From positions 1 to 64,000 of the forward strand of contig NZ_JADMKU010000011.1 of the NCBI RefSeq assembly GCF_018219815.1: a stretch of 64,000 nt of DNA. The letters are read 5' to 3'. The stretch is from Thalassovita aquimarina. GTDB taxonomy: Bacteria > Pseudomonadota > Alphaproteobacteria > Rhodobacterales > Rhodobacteraceae. The notes under the pieces are model-generated. The model worked only from the letters and a program-made list of their open reading frames with translations. It was not told the origin of the DNA and searched no databases. A program made the position numbers and the translations under genes. Positions 7,928 through 16,854 of the stretch are shown one piece after another. How positions within the stretch are numbered: the stretch's first letter is position 1; each line of letters starts with the position of its first letter.

Positions 7928-10704
7928 GCCCGCACCGATATGTCGCGCGCCAGCGCCGCATCGATCGCTTCGCCTGCCGCCTGCGTTTTCCGCCGCAGCT
8001 CGGTCAGCAACGCGTCGATATCCGCAGCTGCCGTTTCACGCAGCAGCATGTCGCAGCCCCCCTGCCCGATGCTGTCGGGGTCAAGCGGTTTGTCGGTCAG
8101 CAATTTGGACACCATCTGCAATTTCCAGCACAACCGGTAAGACGCGTTCAGCGCCTCCCGTTCCTTTTCCAACAACCATCCGCCTTTCACGGCGTCCTCC
8201 AGCGCCTCGGGCATCGATTGGGCGCTGGTACCGAACATCACCGCGCTGGCCTGGGCCAGAAGCTCGACATCCTGCAACCGGCCCGGACCGATCTTGGCCT
8301 CCCAAGGCCCCGAGGGCGCCTTGGCATCGGCGATCTTGGCGCGCATGTCGGCCACGTCGGCGATCACCTTGGCGGCATCGTGGGACGAGGTTAGAACCTC
8401 GCGCCGTACCGCTTCCACGTCTTTTGCGACATTCGGATCACCGGCAACGGCGCGGGCGCGGGTCAGCGCCAGATGTTCCCAGGTCCAGGCCTCGTTCATC
8501 TGGTAGTCGCGGAAACTGGTCAGGCTGGCCGCCACCGGGCCTTGCGTGCCCGACGGGCGCAACCGCATGTCGATCTCGTACAGACGCCCCTCGGGCAGCA
8601 GCGCCGAAACGGCGGTGACCATCGCCTGCGTCAGCCGCGCGTAATAGGCGCGCGAGGCCAGCGGGCGGCGGCCATCGGAATACTCCACGCCATCGGCGTC
8701 ATAGATCACGATCAGGTCGAGGTCGGAGGTCGCGTTGAGCCGCCGCGCCCCCAGCGACCCCATGCCGAGCACCATCGCGCCCCGACCGGGGCAATCCCCG
8801 TGTTTAGCCGCGAACTGTGCCACCACCTCGGGCCAGAGCGCGGCGAGAACCGCCTCGGCCAGGTCGGCATATTGCGCGGCGGCGCCATCGGCATCGATCA
8901 GCCCGCGCAGGTGATGCACGCCGACGCGGAAATGCCATTCCTTGCACCAGCGGCGGGCCAGGTCGAGCTTGCGTTCGTAATCGGTTTCCGCCGTCATCTT
9001 GCTCGACAGTTCTTCGCGCAGCACCGCCAGCCCCGGCCAAGCGGTGAAGAAATCACCGCCGATCACCGCATCGAACACCCCCGAATGGCGCGACAGGTGG
9101 GCCGACAGTTCCGGTGCCGTGCCGACGATATCGACCAGCAGGTCGATCAGCTGCGGATTGGCCTCGAACAGCGACAGAAGCTGCACGCCGGCCGGCAACC
9201 CGGCAAGAAAACCGTCGAAGGCGCGCACCGCTTCGTCGGGCCGGGCGGCGCGGGATAGTTGCTGGAACAGGCGCGGCTTGATGCGGTCGAAGATTTCCAC
9301 GGCGCGGGTCGAGCGCAGAGCCGGATAGCTGCGCCAACGCTGCACCATTTCGCGGTCGATCGTTTCCTCGGCCGCCGCGGCCGCGTCGGGGGCAAAGAAC
9401 CCCTCTGTCAGGTCATGCACCTCTTCCAGCCTGCGCCGCAGGTCGGCTTTCAGGTCGTCCATGTCGCGGCCCATGAAACAGGCGATGCGCAGCATCCCCT
9501 CGTCATTCGTGGGCAAGGCGTGGGTCTGGGCGTCGTTGACCATCTGGATGCGGTGCTCGACCTCGCGGTGGAACCGGTAGTGATCGGTCAGCTTTGCCGC
9601 CGCGTCCTGCGGAATCCATCCCTTCTCGGACAGCACCCGCAATCCGTCGACGGTACCGCGCACCCGCAGGTCCGGATCGCGCCCGCCGGCGATCAGCTGC
9701 CGGGTCTGGGTGAAGAATTCGATTTCCCGGATGCCGCCCCGGCCCAGCTTCATGTTGTGACCGTAGAGGTCCAACGCGCCCCCCAGTCCCTTGTGTTCGC
9801 GGATGCGCAGGCGCATGTCGTGGGCGTCCTGGATCGCGGCGAAATCCAGATGCTTGCGCCAGACGAAGGGGCGCAGCGTTTCCAGGAATGCCGCGCCCGC
9901 CTTCAGGTCGCCCGCCGCCGCGCGCGCCTTGATGTAGGCGGCGCGTTCCCAGGTCCGCCCAAGGCTTTCGTAATAGGTTTCCGCCGCGGCCATCGCCATG
10001 CAAACGGGGGTGACCGACGGATCGGGGCGCAGCCGCAGATCGGTGCGGAACACGTAGCCTTCACCGGTCAGGTCCGACAGCATCGCCGCCATCTTGCGTG
10101 TCGCCCGCACCAGCGAAGACCGCGCATCGTGATAATCCGAACGGTCGTAGCGGGTTTCGTCGAACAGGCAGATCAGGTCGATGTCTGATGAATAGTTGAG
10201 TTCGAACGCGCCCATCTTGCCCATGGCGAAGGCGACCATGCCACCGGCGGTTTCAACGTCGTCTTCGGTCGCGCCGGGCAGCTTGCCGCGCCGGATTTCC
10301 GCCCCCACCGTGGCCTGCAGCGCCAATTGGCAAGACAGGTCGGCCAGCCGGGTCAGGGTGCCGGTCACCTCTTCTAGCGACCAGACCCCGGCGCAATCGG
10401 CCAGTCCAGCAAGCAATGCGATACGGCGCTTGGCCTGCCGCAGGGCATCGGGCAACCGGTCGGGGGCCATTTCGCGCAGATCGGCAAACAGCGTGTCGAC
10501 CGCCTGTTCCGGTGCCTCCAGCGCGGGCAGGATCCAGCCGGTTTCCTTGTGCAGAAGCGTCGACAGGTAGGGGCTGCACCCTGCCGCCCCTTCGATCAGC
10601 CCGGCAAGCCCCGGCGGCAGGTCGGCAAACAGGTCTCGCGCTTCTTTCCCGCGGTCGGGGTTGAAAGCTGTGGGCTGGCGGGTCATGCGGGATGCGAATG
10701 TCAT
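7924..10704 (-). CDS. glnE: Bifunctional glutamine synthetase adenylyltransferase/deadenylase
   Basis: This 926-residue enzyme is predicted to adenylylate and deadenylylate glutamine synthetase in response to PII and glutamine. Two nucleotidyltransferase domains are visible, each with the paired Asp motif: NYSSDIDLICLFD in the N-terminal (deadenylylase) half and NATSDLDLIVIYD in the C-terminal (adenylylase) half. Each is followed by a GlnD/E-like helical domain. The length fits the family. The start at 10704 (MTFASRMTRQ) was chosen because upstream in-frame codons add a non-conserved tail; 10686 is a possible alternative. It is divergent from ybaK. Confidence 0.95.
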   Translation of the reverse strand: MTFASRMTRQPTAFNPDRGKEARDLFADLPPGLAGLIEGAAGCSPYLSTLLHKETGWILPALEAPEQAVDTLFADLREMAPDRLPDALRQAKRRIALLAGLADCAGVWSLEEVTGTLTRLADLSCQLALQATVGAEIRRGKLPGATEDDVETAGGMVAFAMGKMGAFELNYSSDIDLICLFDETRYDRSDYHDARSSLVRATRKMAAMLSDLTGEGYVFRTDLRLRPDPSVTPVCMAMAAAETYYESLGRTWERAAYIKARAAAGDLKAGAAFLETLRPFVWRKHLDFAAIQDAHDMRLRIREHKGLGGALDLYGHNMKLGRGGIREIEFFTQTRQLIAGGRDPDLRVRGTVDGLRVLSEKGWIPQDAAAKLTDHYRFHREVEHRIQMVNDAQTHALPTNDEGMLRIACFMGRDMDDLKADLRRRLEEVHDLTEGFFAPDAAAAAEETIDREMVQRWRSYPALRSTRAVEIFDRIKPRLFQQLSRAARPDEAVRAFDGFLAGLPAGVQLLSLFEANPQLIDLLVDIVGTAPELSAHLSRHSGVFDAVIGGDFFTAWPGLAVLREELSSKMTAETDYERKLDLARRWCKEWHFRVGVHHLRGLIDADGAAAQYADLAEAVLAALWPEVVAQFAAKHGDCPGRGAMVLGMGSLGARRLNATSDLDLIVIYDADGVEYSDGRRPLASRAYYARLTQAMVTAVSALLPEGRLYEIDMRLRPSGTQGPVAASLTSFRDYQMNEAWTWEHLALTRARAVAGDPNVAKDVEAVRREVLTSSHDAAKVIADVADMRAKIADAKAPSGPWEAKIGPGRLQDVELLAQASAVMFGTSAQSMPEALEDAVKGGWLLEKEREALNASYRLCWKLQMVSKLLTDKPLDPDSIGQGGCDMLLRETAAADIDALLTELRRKTQAAGEAIDAALARDISVRA

Positions 10705-10833
10705 GGCGGCAAGATGTAACGCCGTGATCGGGTGGTCAATGACGGGGATCAAATTGCAGGCCCGGGCGGGCTGGAAGCGAGGTTCCTTCTTCGCTATCGG
10801 TAATCCATTGGGAAACAAATGGGATTACCTCCG

Positions 10834-11301
10834 ATGAGCAAAAGCCTCAAACGCGTGAAAAAAGCGCTGCAAGACGCCGGCATCGACACAGAGATCAAGG
10901 AATTGGGGCTGGCGCGCACCGCGCAGCAGGCGGCGGACGTGGCAGGCTGCGAATTGGACCAGATCGCCAAGTCGATGATCTTCAGGGGCGAAGACAGCGG
11001 CGAGGCGATCCTGTTCCTGACCGCGGGCGGCAATCAGGTCGACACCGGCAAGGCCAGCGCGGTGGCGGGCGAAAAGCTGGGCAAGGCCGATGCCGCGCTG
11101 ATCCGCGCCCAGACCGGGTTCGCCATCGGCGGCGTCGCGCCTGTCGGGCACCTCAATCCGATCCGCGCCTTTCTCGACCCGAGGCTGCTGGAGTTTGGCA
11201 CGATCTGGGCCGCCGCCGGTACGCCGCACCATATCTTCGAACTCCACCCCTCTGATTTGCCCCGACTCACCGGCGCGCAAGCCGCTGATTTCACATCATA
11301 A
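10834..11301 (+). CDS. YbaK/EbsC-family aminoacyl-tRNA deacylase
   Basis: This 155-residue protein has the YbaK/ProX editing-domain fold. Family members hydrolyse mischarged tRNAs such as Cys-tRNA(Pro) in trans. Visible conserved parts are the lysine in QIAKSMIF (around residue 44, the position of the catalytic Lys), the segment ILFLTAGGNQVD, and GFAIGGVAPVGH near 100. An ATG 15 bases upstream (10819) is an alternative; GGGA lies 9 nt before the chosen start. It is divergent from glnE with about 130 bp between them. Confidence 0.88.
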   Translation: MSKSLKRVKKALQDAGIDTEIKELGLARTAQQAADVAGCELDQIAKSMIFRGEDSGEAILFLTAGGNQVDTGKASAVAGEKLGKADAALIRAQTGFAIGGVAPVGHLNPIRAFLDPRLLEFGTIWAAAGTPHHIFELHPSDLPRLTGAQAADFTS

Positions 11302-11310
11302 TCCAAATTA

Positions 11311-11329
11311 ATGTAAAAACCATTCACAT
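11311..11329. promoter_or_regulatory. Operator 1 (inverted repeat) upstream of DUF2852 gene
   Basis: ATGTAAA-AACCA-TTCACAT is a 7-5-7 inverted repeat with one mismatch between arms. It matches the repeat at 11369-11387 in arms and spacer length. Its centre is 58 bp from that of operator 2, and it lies just upstream of the proposed -35 box. An extra half-site TTCACAT is at 11290-11296. Confidence 0.65.
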
Positions 11330-11335
11330 AAACCC

Positions 11336-11368
11336 TTGCAATGGCGACCCCGGGTGCCAATTTATTTA
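11336..11368 (+). promoter_or_regulatory. Candidate promoter between the two operators
   Basis: TTGCAA (11336-11341) could act as a -35 box. The AT-rich run AATTTATTTAAT begins at 11359, giving a -10 region at a spacing of 17-19 bp. The promoter is bracketed by the two 19-bp inverted repeats, and the second one would cover the transcription start. Confidence 0.5.
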
Positions 11369-11387
11369 ATGTGAAAGGCATTCACAT
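11369..11387. promoter_or_regulatory. Operator 2 (perfect inverted repeat) upstream of DUF2852 gene
   Basis: ATGTGAA-AGGCA-TTCACAT is a perfect 7-bp inverted repeat with a 5-nt spacer, 24 bp before the ATG at 11411. It overlaps the expected transcription start, so bound protein would repress. No regulator gene is adjacent. Confidence 0.7.
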
Positions 11388-11410
11388 TTCGACAGCAACG
11401 GAGATATTTG

Positions 11411-11827
11411 ATGACACCCGCCGCTTCATATTCGACCACCGGACCGGCCATGGGATGGTTGTCCAAAGCCGAAGCCTGGCTTGACAGCAAGGGCAAGGGC
11501 GCATGGATCGCCGCCATGGTTCTGGGCTTCGTCTTCTTCTGGCCCATCGGGCTGGCCCTTCTTTTCTATATGATCTGGAGCAAACAGATGTTCGGAAAAT
11601 CCTGCAAACGCCACACTCGCCACGGTTTCCACGCGATGAAATCCAGCGGCAACACCGCGTTCGACGCCTACAAGGCCGACACGCTGCAGCGGCTGGAACG
11701 TGAACAGGACGATTTCGAAGCCTTCCTGCAGCGCCTGCGCGACGCCAAGGACAAGGCAGAATTCGACCAGTTCATGGATGAACGTTCCCGCGCAGCGGCC
11801 AAGGAACGCGAAGAAGAAGACGCCTGA
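11411..11827 (+). CDS. DUF2852-family membrane protein
   Basis: This 138-residue protein has one clear membrane segment (about residues 33-55, WIAAMVLGFVFFWPIGLALL) and a charged C-terminal half. The C-terminus looks like a coiled coil (QRLEREQDDFEAFLQRLRDAKDKAEFDQF) and ends in an acidic/basic tail. The layout fits the DUF2852 family of alphaproteobacteria, whose function is unknown. GGAG lies 8 nt before the ATG. Two matching operators precede the gene, so expression is probably switched by a dedicated regulator. The RDD-family membrane gene 61 bp downstream may be in the same unit. Confidence 0.85.
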   Translation: MTPAASYSTTGPAMGWLSKAEAWLDSKGKGAWIAAMVLGFVFFWPIGLALLFYMIWSKQMFGKSCKRHTRHGFHAMKSSGNTAFDAYKADTLQRLEREQDDFEAFLQRLRDAKDKAEFDQFMDERSRAAAKEREEEDA

Positions 11828-11888
11828 TCGCACCGCCACGACCGGCCCGGCACCGTCCGGGCCGGCCCCTGCTTGAAAGGACACACCG

Positions 11889-12338
11889 ATGCGCCAGCCC
11901 GACTGGCATCTGCCCGACCCCGAAATGCAGCCCGAATTCTACGACGACGTGCCGCTGAAACGGCTGATCGCCTTCGTGATCGACACGGTCCTGATCGTGC
12001 TGATCTGCGTCGCGATCCTGCCCTTCACCGCCTTTACCGGGCTGTTCTTCTTTCCCTTCCTGATGATGATGGTGGGCTTTGCCTACCGGGTGATCAGCCT
12101 GACCAACCGGTCGGCGACGCCGGGGATGTGGCTGACCGCGATCGAATTCCGCACCGGTGACGGGCAGCGTTTCGACCTGGGAACCGCCTTTTTGCACACA
12201 TTGGGGCTGAACATTTCCTTCGCCATCCCCGTGCTGCAGGTGATCTCGGTGGTGCTGATGGCCACCTCCGGCAATGGCCAGGGGCTGAGCGACCGGATGC
12301 TGGGCACCGTGGCGCTGAACCGGGCGGCGCGGCGCTGA
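11889..12338 (+). CDS. RDD-family membrane protein
   Basis: This 149-residue protein has the RDD-family layout. An Arg sits at the start of the first membrane helix (PLKRLIAFVIDTVLIV, residues 18-33), with the paired Asp in FVID. Two or three further hydrophobic segments lie between about 40 and 125, and the family segment RSATPGMWLTAIEF is in the middle. The family's function is largely unknown; some members are implicated in ion transport. AAGGA precedes the ATG. It follows DUF2852 by 61 bp on the same strand and could be co-transcribed with it. Confidence 0.87.
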   Translation: MRQPDWHLPDPEMQPEFYDDVPLKRLIAFVIDTVLIVLICVAILPFTAFTGLFFFPFLMMMVGFAYRVISLTNRSATPGMWLTAIEFRTGDGQRFDLGTAFLHTLGLNISFAIPVLQVISVVLMATSGNGQGLSDRMLGTVALNRAARR

Positions 12339-12453
12339 TCCAAGCAAGAATGTGCCGATCTGCCCGTAAACACGGCGATTATGCCGAAAGATCGACTCTT
12401 GGCGCATAGTCGTTTGGCTGATATCTTCGAGCGGGTTCTCGTTATTGGATGCT

Positions 12454-13278
12454 ATGCGACATACTTTACCCCTTGCTCCACAGTTCTATGTGACTGCGCC
12501 GCAGCCATGCCCCTATCTGGCCGACCGGATGGAACGCAAGCTGTTCACCGCGTTGCAGGGGGACAGTGCGTCTGCGCTGAATGACAGCCTGTCGCAACAG
12601 GGGTTCCGCCGCTCGCAAAACGTGCTCTACCGGCCGTCCTGCACCGATTGCGCCGCCTGCCTGTCGGCGCGGATCCGGGTCGACAGCTTCATCCCGAACA
12701 AAAGCCAGCGCCGCACGCTGAAACGAAATGCGCGGCTGACCCGCCGGGCGACCTCGCCCTGGGCGACCGAGGAACAGTACGACCTGTTCCGCCGCTATCT
12801 CGACAGCCGTCACGCCGATGGTGGCATGGCCGACATGGACGTGTTCGAATTCGCCGCGATGATCGAGGAAACGCCGGTCCGCAGCCGGGTGATCGAATAT
12901 GTCGACAGCGACACCGACAAGCTGATCGCGGTCTGCCTGACCGACCTGCTGTCCGATGGCACCAGCATGGTCTATTCGTTCTACGATCCCAAACTGACGC
13001 GCGAAAGCCTTGGGACCTACGTGATCCTCGATCACATCGAGATTGCGCGCGAATCCGGCCTGCCTTATGTCTACCTGGGCTACTGGGTGCAGGGCAGCGG
13101 CAAGATGGGATACAAATCCCGCTTCTCCGGGCTGGAAGTGTTCAAGGCCGGCCGCTGGGAAGCGTTCCAGGGCGACGATGCCTATTCTTCGGAACTGCAC
13201 CCGTTGTCGACCGATCCGATCGCCGAACAGGTCGCCAATATCTCGCTGCCCGATCTCAGCCACCCGGTGAAGTTCTGA
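12454..13278 (+). CDS. bpt: Aspartate/glutamate leucyltransferase
   Basis: This 274-residue protein of the bacterial ATE/Bpt family is predicted to transfer leucine from Leu-tRNA to N-terminal Asp or Glu, marking proteins for ClpS-ClpAP in the N-degron pathway. The N-terminal Cys cluster CPYL (residues 20-23) plus [15 protein letters not shown] (about 63-77) is typical. So are [22 protein letters not shown] and the aromatic GY-W motif ([18 protein letters not shown]). The ATG at 12454 was chosen over a TTG three codons earlier because homologues begin with MRHTLP-like residues. Confidence 0.92.
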   Translation: MRHTLPLAPQFYVTAPQPCPYLADRMERKLFTALQGDSASALNDSLSQQGFRRSQNVLYRPSCTDCAACLSARIRVDSFIPNKSQRRTLKRNARLTRRATSPWATEEQYDLFRRYLDSRHADGGMADMDVFEFAAMIEETPVRSRVIEYVDSDTDKLIAVCLTDLLSDGTSMVYSFYDPKLTRESLGTYVILDHIEIARESGLPYVYLGYWVQGSGKMGYKSRFSGLEVFKAGRWEAFQGDDAYSSELHPLSTDPIAEQVANISLPDLSHPVKF

Positions 13279-13401
13279 TCCCTGCGGATTGGCTCCCGGC
13301 CCGTCGATTGCGCCAGGCCCCGTGACGAACACCCCCATGCGAAAAACTACGCACGCACCGCGCCGGGGTATTTGGCCTCGTTGACCATCCGCTCTGACGA
13401 A

Positions 13402-13425
13402 AAAGCCGCCCCGAAGGGCGGCTTT
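13402..13425. terminator. Bidirectional terminator between bpt and the TRAP operon
   Basis: A 10-bp stem, AAAGCCGCCC / GGGCGGCTTT, with a CGAA tetraloop is followed by CGTTTTCTT on the plus strand. The minus strand has an AAAAAG/CTTTTT counterpart. It separates the convergent bpt and dctM genes. Confidence 0.85.
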
Positions 13426-13448
13426 CGTTTTCTTGTCTGTCCCTCGGA

Positions 13449-15803
13449 TCAGTGCGGGATGAGGTCCGGCACGATCGTCACGATCGAGGGGAAGAACCAC
13501 AGGATCGCCAGCCCCAGCACCTGGATCAGCACGAAGGGCGCCACCCCGCGATAGATATGGGCGGTGGTCACGCTCGCCGGGGCCACGCCGCGCAGGTAGA
13601 ACAGCGCGAAGCCGAACGGCGGCGTCAGGAACGAGGTCTGCAGGTTCACCGCGATCATGATCGTTACCCATTTCGGATCGAAGGTACCGCCATAGATGAC
13701 GGGGCCCACGATCGGTATCACGATGTAGATGATCTCGAGGAAGTCCAGCACGAAGCCCAGCACGAAGAGCACCAGCATCACGATCAGGAAGACCGTGAAT
13801 TCGTTGTCGAAGCTCTTCAGGAACTGCTGGATGTAATGTTCCCCGCCAAAGGAGATCACCACGAGGTTCAGCAGCTGCGACCCGATCAGGATGGTGAACA
13901 CCATCGAGGTCACCTTGGCCGTTTCGCGCACCACCGGGGTCAGAACGCCCGAGCGGAACAGAACATAGCAGCTGTAGATCAGGCCGAAAGCGGCATAGAG
14001 ATAGGCACCGTAGGCGACGAAGAACGCCACCCAGGTTTCGAAACTGACGTCCGGCTGGTTGATCCGCAGGTCGAAGTTGATCCCGACGAGGATGGTGATG
14101 ACCACCGCGAAGGTGGACCAGATCACGACCTTGCCGGACTTTTCCTCGTCGCGCAGCTTGCGGTACGCCGCCAGCATGATCGCGCCACCGGCCCCAAGCG
14201 CCGCAGCCGGCGTCGGGTTGGTGATGCCGCCCAGGATCGACCCCAGAACCGCGATGATCAGAACCAGCGGCGGGAACACCACCCGGATCAGTTCATTCTT
14301 GGCCAGCCGCTCGATGCCGTGACGACAGCCATAGAGCGCGATCAGCGCGGGGATCAGCATCAGCACGACCATCCGGCCCGAACTGGTTGCCGGACCCACC
14401 AGCAGGATATCGACCAGCGCGGTCAGGATGATACCGATCGCGCCGATGATCAGCGGACGCGGGTCCGCGGACGGGCTGGTGCCGCGCGCCCAGGCCAGGG
14501 TCACCGCCAGCATCACCAGAAGGATCGCCACACCGGTACCGATCGGTGCCGCAGCTTCGGCCTTGGCGGCGATGCGTTCGGCGATTTCCTCGGGCGACAG
14601 CTTGCGGCTTTCTTGCACGCCGCCGGCCGCGTCGATCGCTTGCTGCTGGGCGATGGCTTCGTCCCAGGCTTCCTGCCCGTGCAGATCGATCATCGCGGCC
14701 TTGCATTCATCGCCGACATTGGTGCGCAGCGACGCGCCGGTGCCGACATCGGTGTAGGTATCCACAGCAAGGCTCTGGCTGCCGATCAGGCCGACCGAGG
14801 TCAGCAGGAATGCGCCACCGATAAGGGCGACTGGAACGCCGAGGAACCAGGTCAGGCCTTCGCGGCGCGAAATCGGTTCGTGGCCGGTATGGCCCAGTTC
14901 GACCGCCGGTGCCTTTGAGGGATTCATCAGTGCGTAACCGAAGGCATAAAGCGCATAAAGCAGTGCCAGCAGCACGCCCGGCAGCAGCGCCGCCTGGAAC
15001 AGCGTCCCCACCGACACGACGGCCGGTTCACCCAGATAGGTCAACGCATCGGTACACCCTGCCGCCTGTGCGCGGGCTTCCTGTGCCGCCGAATAGAGGT
15101 CCCCTGCCAGCGTACCCAGCAGAACGATCACGATCGAGGGCGGGATGATCTGCCCCAGCGTGCCCGACGCCGCGATCACGCCGGTGGCGATTTCGGGCGA
15201 ATAGTTGTTGCGCAACATGGTCGGCAGCGACAGCAACCCCATGGTCACCACGGTCGCCCCAACGATACCGGTCGATGCCGCCAGGAAGGCACCCACGACG
15301 ACCACCGACACCGCCAGACCGCCGGGCAGCGGCCCGAAGACGCGCGCCATGGTGGTCAGCAGGTCGTTGGCGATCTTGGAGCGTTCCAGCGTAATGCCCA
15401 TCAGCACGAACATCAGTACCGCAAGCAGCGTTTCGATCGACTGGCCGGCCAGCACCCGTTCGTTCATCCGGTTCACGATGAAGGACACGTTGCGGTCCAT
15501 CGCGGTTTCCCAGCCCTTGACGAAGATCGGTTCGGCCAATCTTGGCAGGTCCGGGTATCGGAAGATCGAGATTGAATCGGGTTTGACGCCGGAACTGACC
15601 AGTTCCTGATACATGGCGGAACCGGTATCGATGGCCTGGTGTATCAACAATCCGGCGCTGTCCAGGGCGGCGATGATCCCGAAGGAAATCACCCCTGCCC
15701 CGCCGATGGCGAAGGCCACCGGGAAGCCCGACAGAATGCCCCCGAAGAGGCATAGCGCGACGATAATCAGGCCGATCTCGACCCCATCAAGTCCAAATAG
15801 CAT
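13449..15803 (-). CDS. TRAP transporter large permease (DctM type, long form)
   Basis: This 784-residue inner-membrane protein would be the ion-coupled permease of a TRAP transporter. The N-terminal part carries DctM signatures (GFPVAFAIGG near 25; GIVGATVVTMGLLSLPTML near 170; SGTLGQIIPPSIVIVLLG near 208). The C-terminal part restores the core (LGFVLDFLEIIYIVIPIVGPVIYG, LQTSFLTPPFGFALFYLRG). Between them, about residues 310-600 add extra membrane segments and a hydrophilic stretch near 365-420, so it is nearly twice the ~430 residues usual for DctM. Such long forms occur in the FcbT3/TakM-like branch. It is the last gene of a binding protein-DctQ-DctM operon. Confidence 0.92.
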   Translation of the reverse strand: MLFGLDGVEIGLIIVALCLFGGILSGFPVAFAIGGAGVISFGIIAALDSAGLLIHQAIDTGSAMYQELVSSGVKPDSISIFRYPDLPRLAEPIFVKGWETAMDRNVSFIVNRMNERVLAGQSIETLLAVLMFVLMGITLERSKIANDLLTTMARVFGPLPGGLAVSVVVVGAFLAASTGIVGATVVTMGLLSLPTMLRNNYSPEIATGVIAASGTLGQIIPPSIVIVLLGTLAGDLYSAAQEARAQAAGCTDALTYLGEPAVVSVGTLFQAALLPGVLLALLYALYAFGYALMNPSKAPAVELGHTGHEPISRREGLTWFLGVPVALIGGAFLLTSVGLIGSQSLAVDTYTDVGTGASLRTNVGDECKAAMIDLHGQEAWDEAIAQQQAIDAAGGVQESRKLSPEEIAERIAAKAEAAAPIGTGVAILLVMLAVTLAWARGTSPSADPRPLIIGAIGIILTALVDILLVGPATSSGRMVVLMLIPALIALYGCRHGIERLAKNELIRVVFPPLVLIIAVLGSILGGITNPTPAAALGAGGAIMLAAYRKLRDEEKSGKVVIWSTFAVVITILVGINFDLRINQPDVSFETWVAFFVAYGAYLYAAFGLIYSCYVLFRSGVLTPVVRETAKVTSMVFTILIGSQLLNLVVISFGGEHYIQQFLKSFDNEFTVFLIVMLVLFVLGFVLDFLEIIYIVIPIVGPVIYGGTFDPKWVTIMIAVNLQTSFLTPPFGFALFYLRGVAPASVTTAHIYRGVAPFVLIQVLGLAILWFFPSIVTIVPDLIPH

Positions 15804-15818
15804 GTTCCCACTGCCCCC

Positions 15819-16754
15819 TTAGTGCGTGCCTTCGTAGGCTTCTTCACCTTCGCCAAGGCTATCCTTGTCGAGGTATTTGTTTTCACTTTCCTCGCCTTCT
15901 TTCCATTCCAAGAAGGAACGGTAGAAGAACGCGATCGCCTGCAGGAAGACCATGCCGCAGAAGGCCACCAGAAGAATCTTGAACAGGAAGTAGGCGGTAA
16001 AGCCGTTCGGCGAGAAACCGATGGTTTCCACGTTCCAGCGCATTGCGCGGGATTTCATCAGCAACCGTTCCAGCGTGTCACTGGCCGAGGGCTTCGGCAC
16101 GATCAGGTGCCGCCACAGGAAGAACCAGCCATACATCCAGATCAGCGTTGCCGCGGGGATCATGAAGAACAGCGATCCGAACATGTCGATCACCTTCTTG
16201 GTGCGGAATTTCACACCGGCATAGATCAGGTCGACCCGGACGTGACCGCCCTGGACGAAGGTGTAGGTGGCACAAAGCGTCACCACCAGCGCGTTGTATA
16301 ATTTCAGTTCCTCGGCATACCAGCTGATGTCGAATTGCAGCGGGATACCGAAGCCGAACACGATATCGGGCCGGGTGAAGATCCGCTGCATGAACACGAT
16401 GATGATCTGTTGCAGCACCATCAGCAGACCGGCCCAGGCGAAGAAGCGCCCGACCGTGTTGGCGAAGCCTTCCAGCACCCGCACACAGCCCCACATGAAG
16501 CCGTTGCGCCACATGCCGATGGCCGTGATGATCAGAACCGCCGTGAAGACGACGAAGAAGAACTCGACCGACCCGCCGTAGTAGACGAAGCGCATCACCG
16601 CTTCCTTGTCGGACCAGTCCAGCCAGAGCTGCGGATGCGAGACCGCGTAACCGAAATTGTAAAACGCCATGGCAATGTTCTGGAAAAACCAGACGACGCC
16701 ATCGCCCAATGCACCCAGGATCTGTCCGAGCGTGACAGAGCTTTCTTCCTGCAT
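15819..16754 (-). CDS. TRAP transporter small permease (DctQ type)
   Basis: This 311-residue protein has DctQ-like membrane helices plus extensions and is longer than the ~170-220 residues usual for DctQ. Hydrophobic segments lie at about 58-78, 95-118, 140-160, 178-200 and 255-280. The QGGHVRVDLIY segment (about 159-169) matches the conserved DctQ loop. The tail is strongly acidic. It starts about 100 bp after the binding-protein gene and ends 15 bp before dctM. It would form the membrane complex with DctM. Confidence 0.9.
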   Translation of the reverse strand: MQEESSVTLGQILGALGDGVVWFFQNIAMAFYNFGYAVSHPQLWLDWSDKEAVMRFVYYGGSVEFFFVVFTAVLIITAIGMWRNGFMWGCVRVLEGFANTVGRFFAWAGLLMVLQQIIIVFMQRIFTRPDIVFGFGIPLQFDISWYAEELKLYNALVVTLCATYTFVQGGHVRVDLIYAGVKFRTKKVIDMFGSLFFMIPAATLIWMYGWFFLWRHLIVPKPSASDTLERLLMKSRAMRWNVETIGFSPNGFTAYFLFKILLVAFCGMVFLQAIAFFYRSFLEWKEGEESENKYLDKDSLGEGEEAYEGTH

Positions 16755-16809
16755 GATTTCCCCCGTGTTTCCCTTCGCAGGGATTTCGATTGGCGCAAAG
16801 ACGCCAGAA

Positions 16810-16836
16810 AGGGCCCCTGCAAAACAGGAGCCCCTG
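16810..16836 (-). terminator. Hairpin between binding-protein and dctQ genes
   Basis: On the minus strand GGGGCTCCTG-TTTTG-CAGGGGCCC forms a stem with one G-U pair, in the 100-bp gap after the binding-protein stop. A partial terminator or 3'-stabilising hairpin here would allow more binding protein than permease to be made, as is usual in such operons. Confidence 0.6.
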
Positions 16837-16854
16837 AAGTTTTATAGACTACGA

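Noticed and set aside
10739-10752. An Fnr-like box ATGAC-GGGG-ATCAA between glnE and ybaK
   Set aside because: One defined position is wrong, and neither gene has a known oxygen link; a chance match is likely.
13452-14918. A long plus-strand frame opposite dctM, rich in Asp, His, Gln and Arg
   Set aside because: Composition is the antisense image of membrane-protein codons; no domain is visible.
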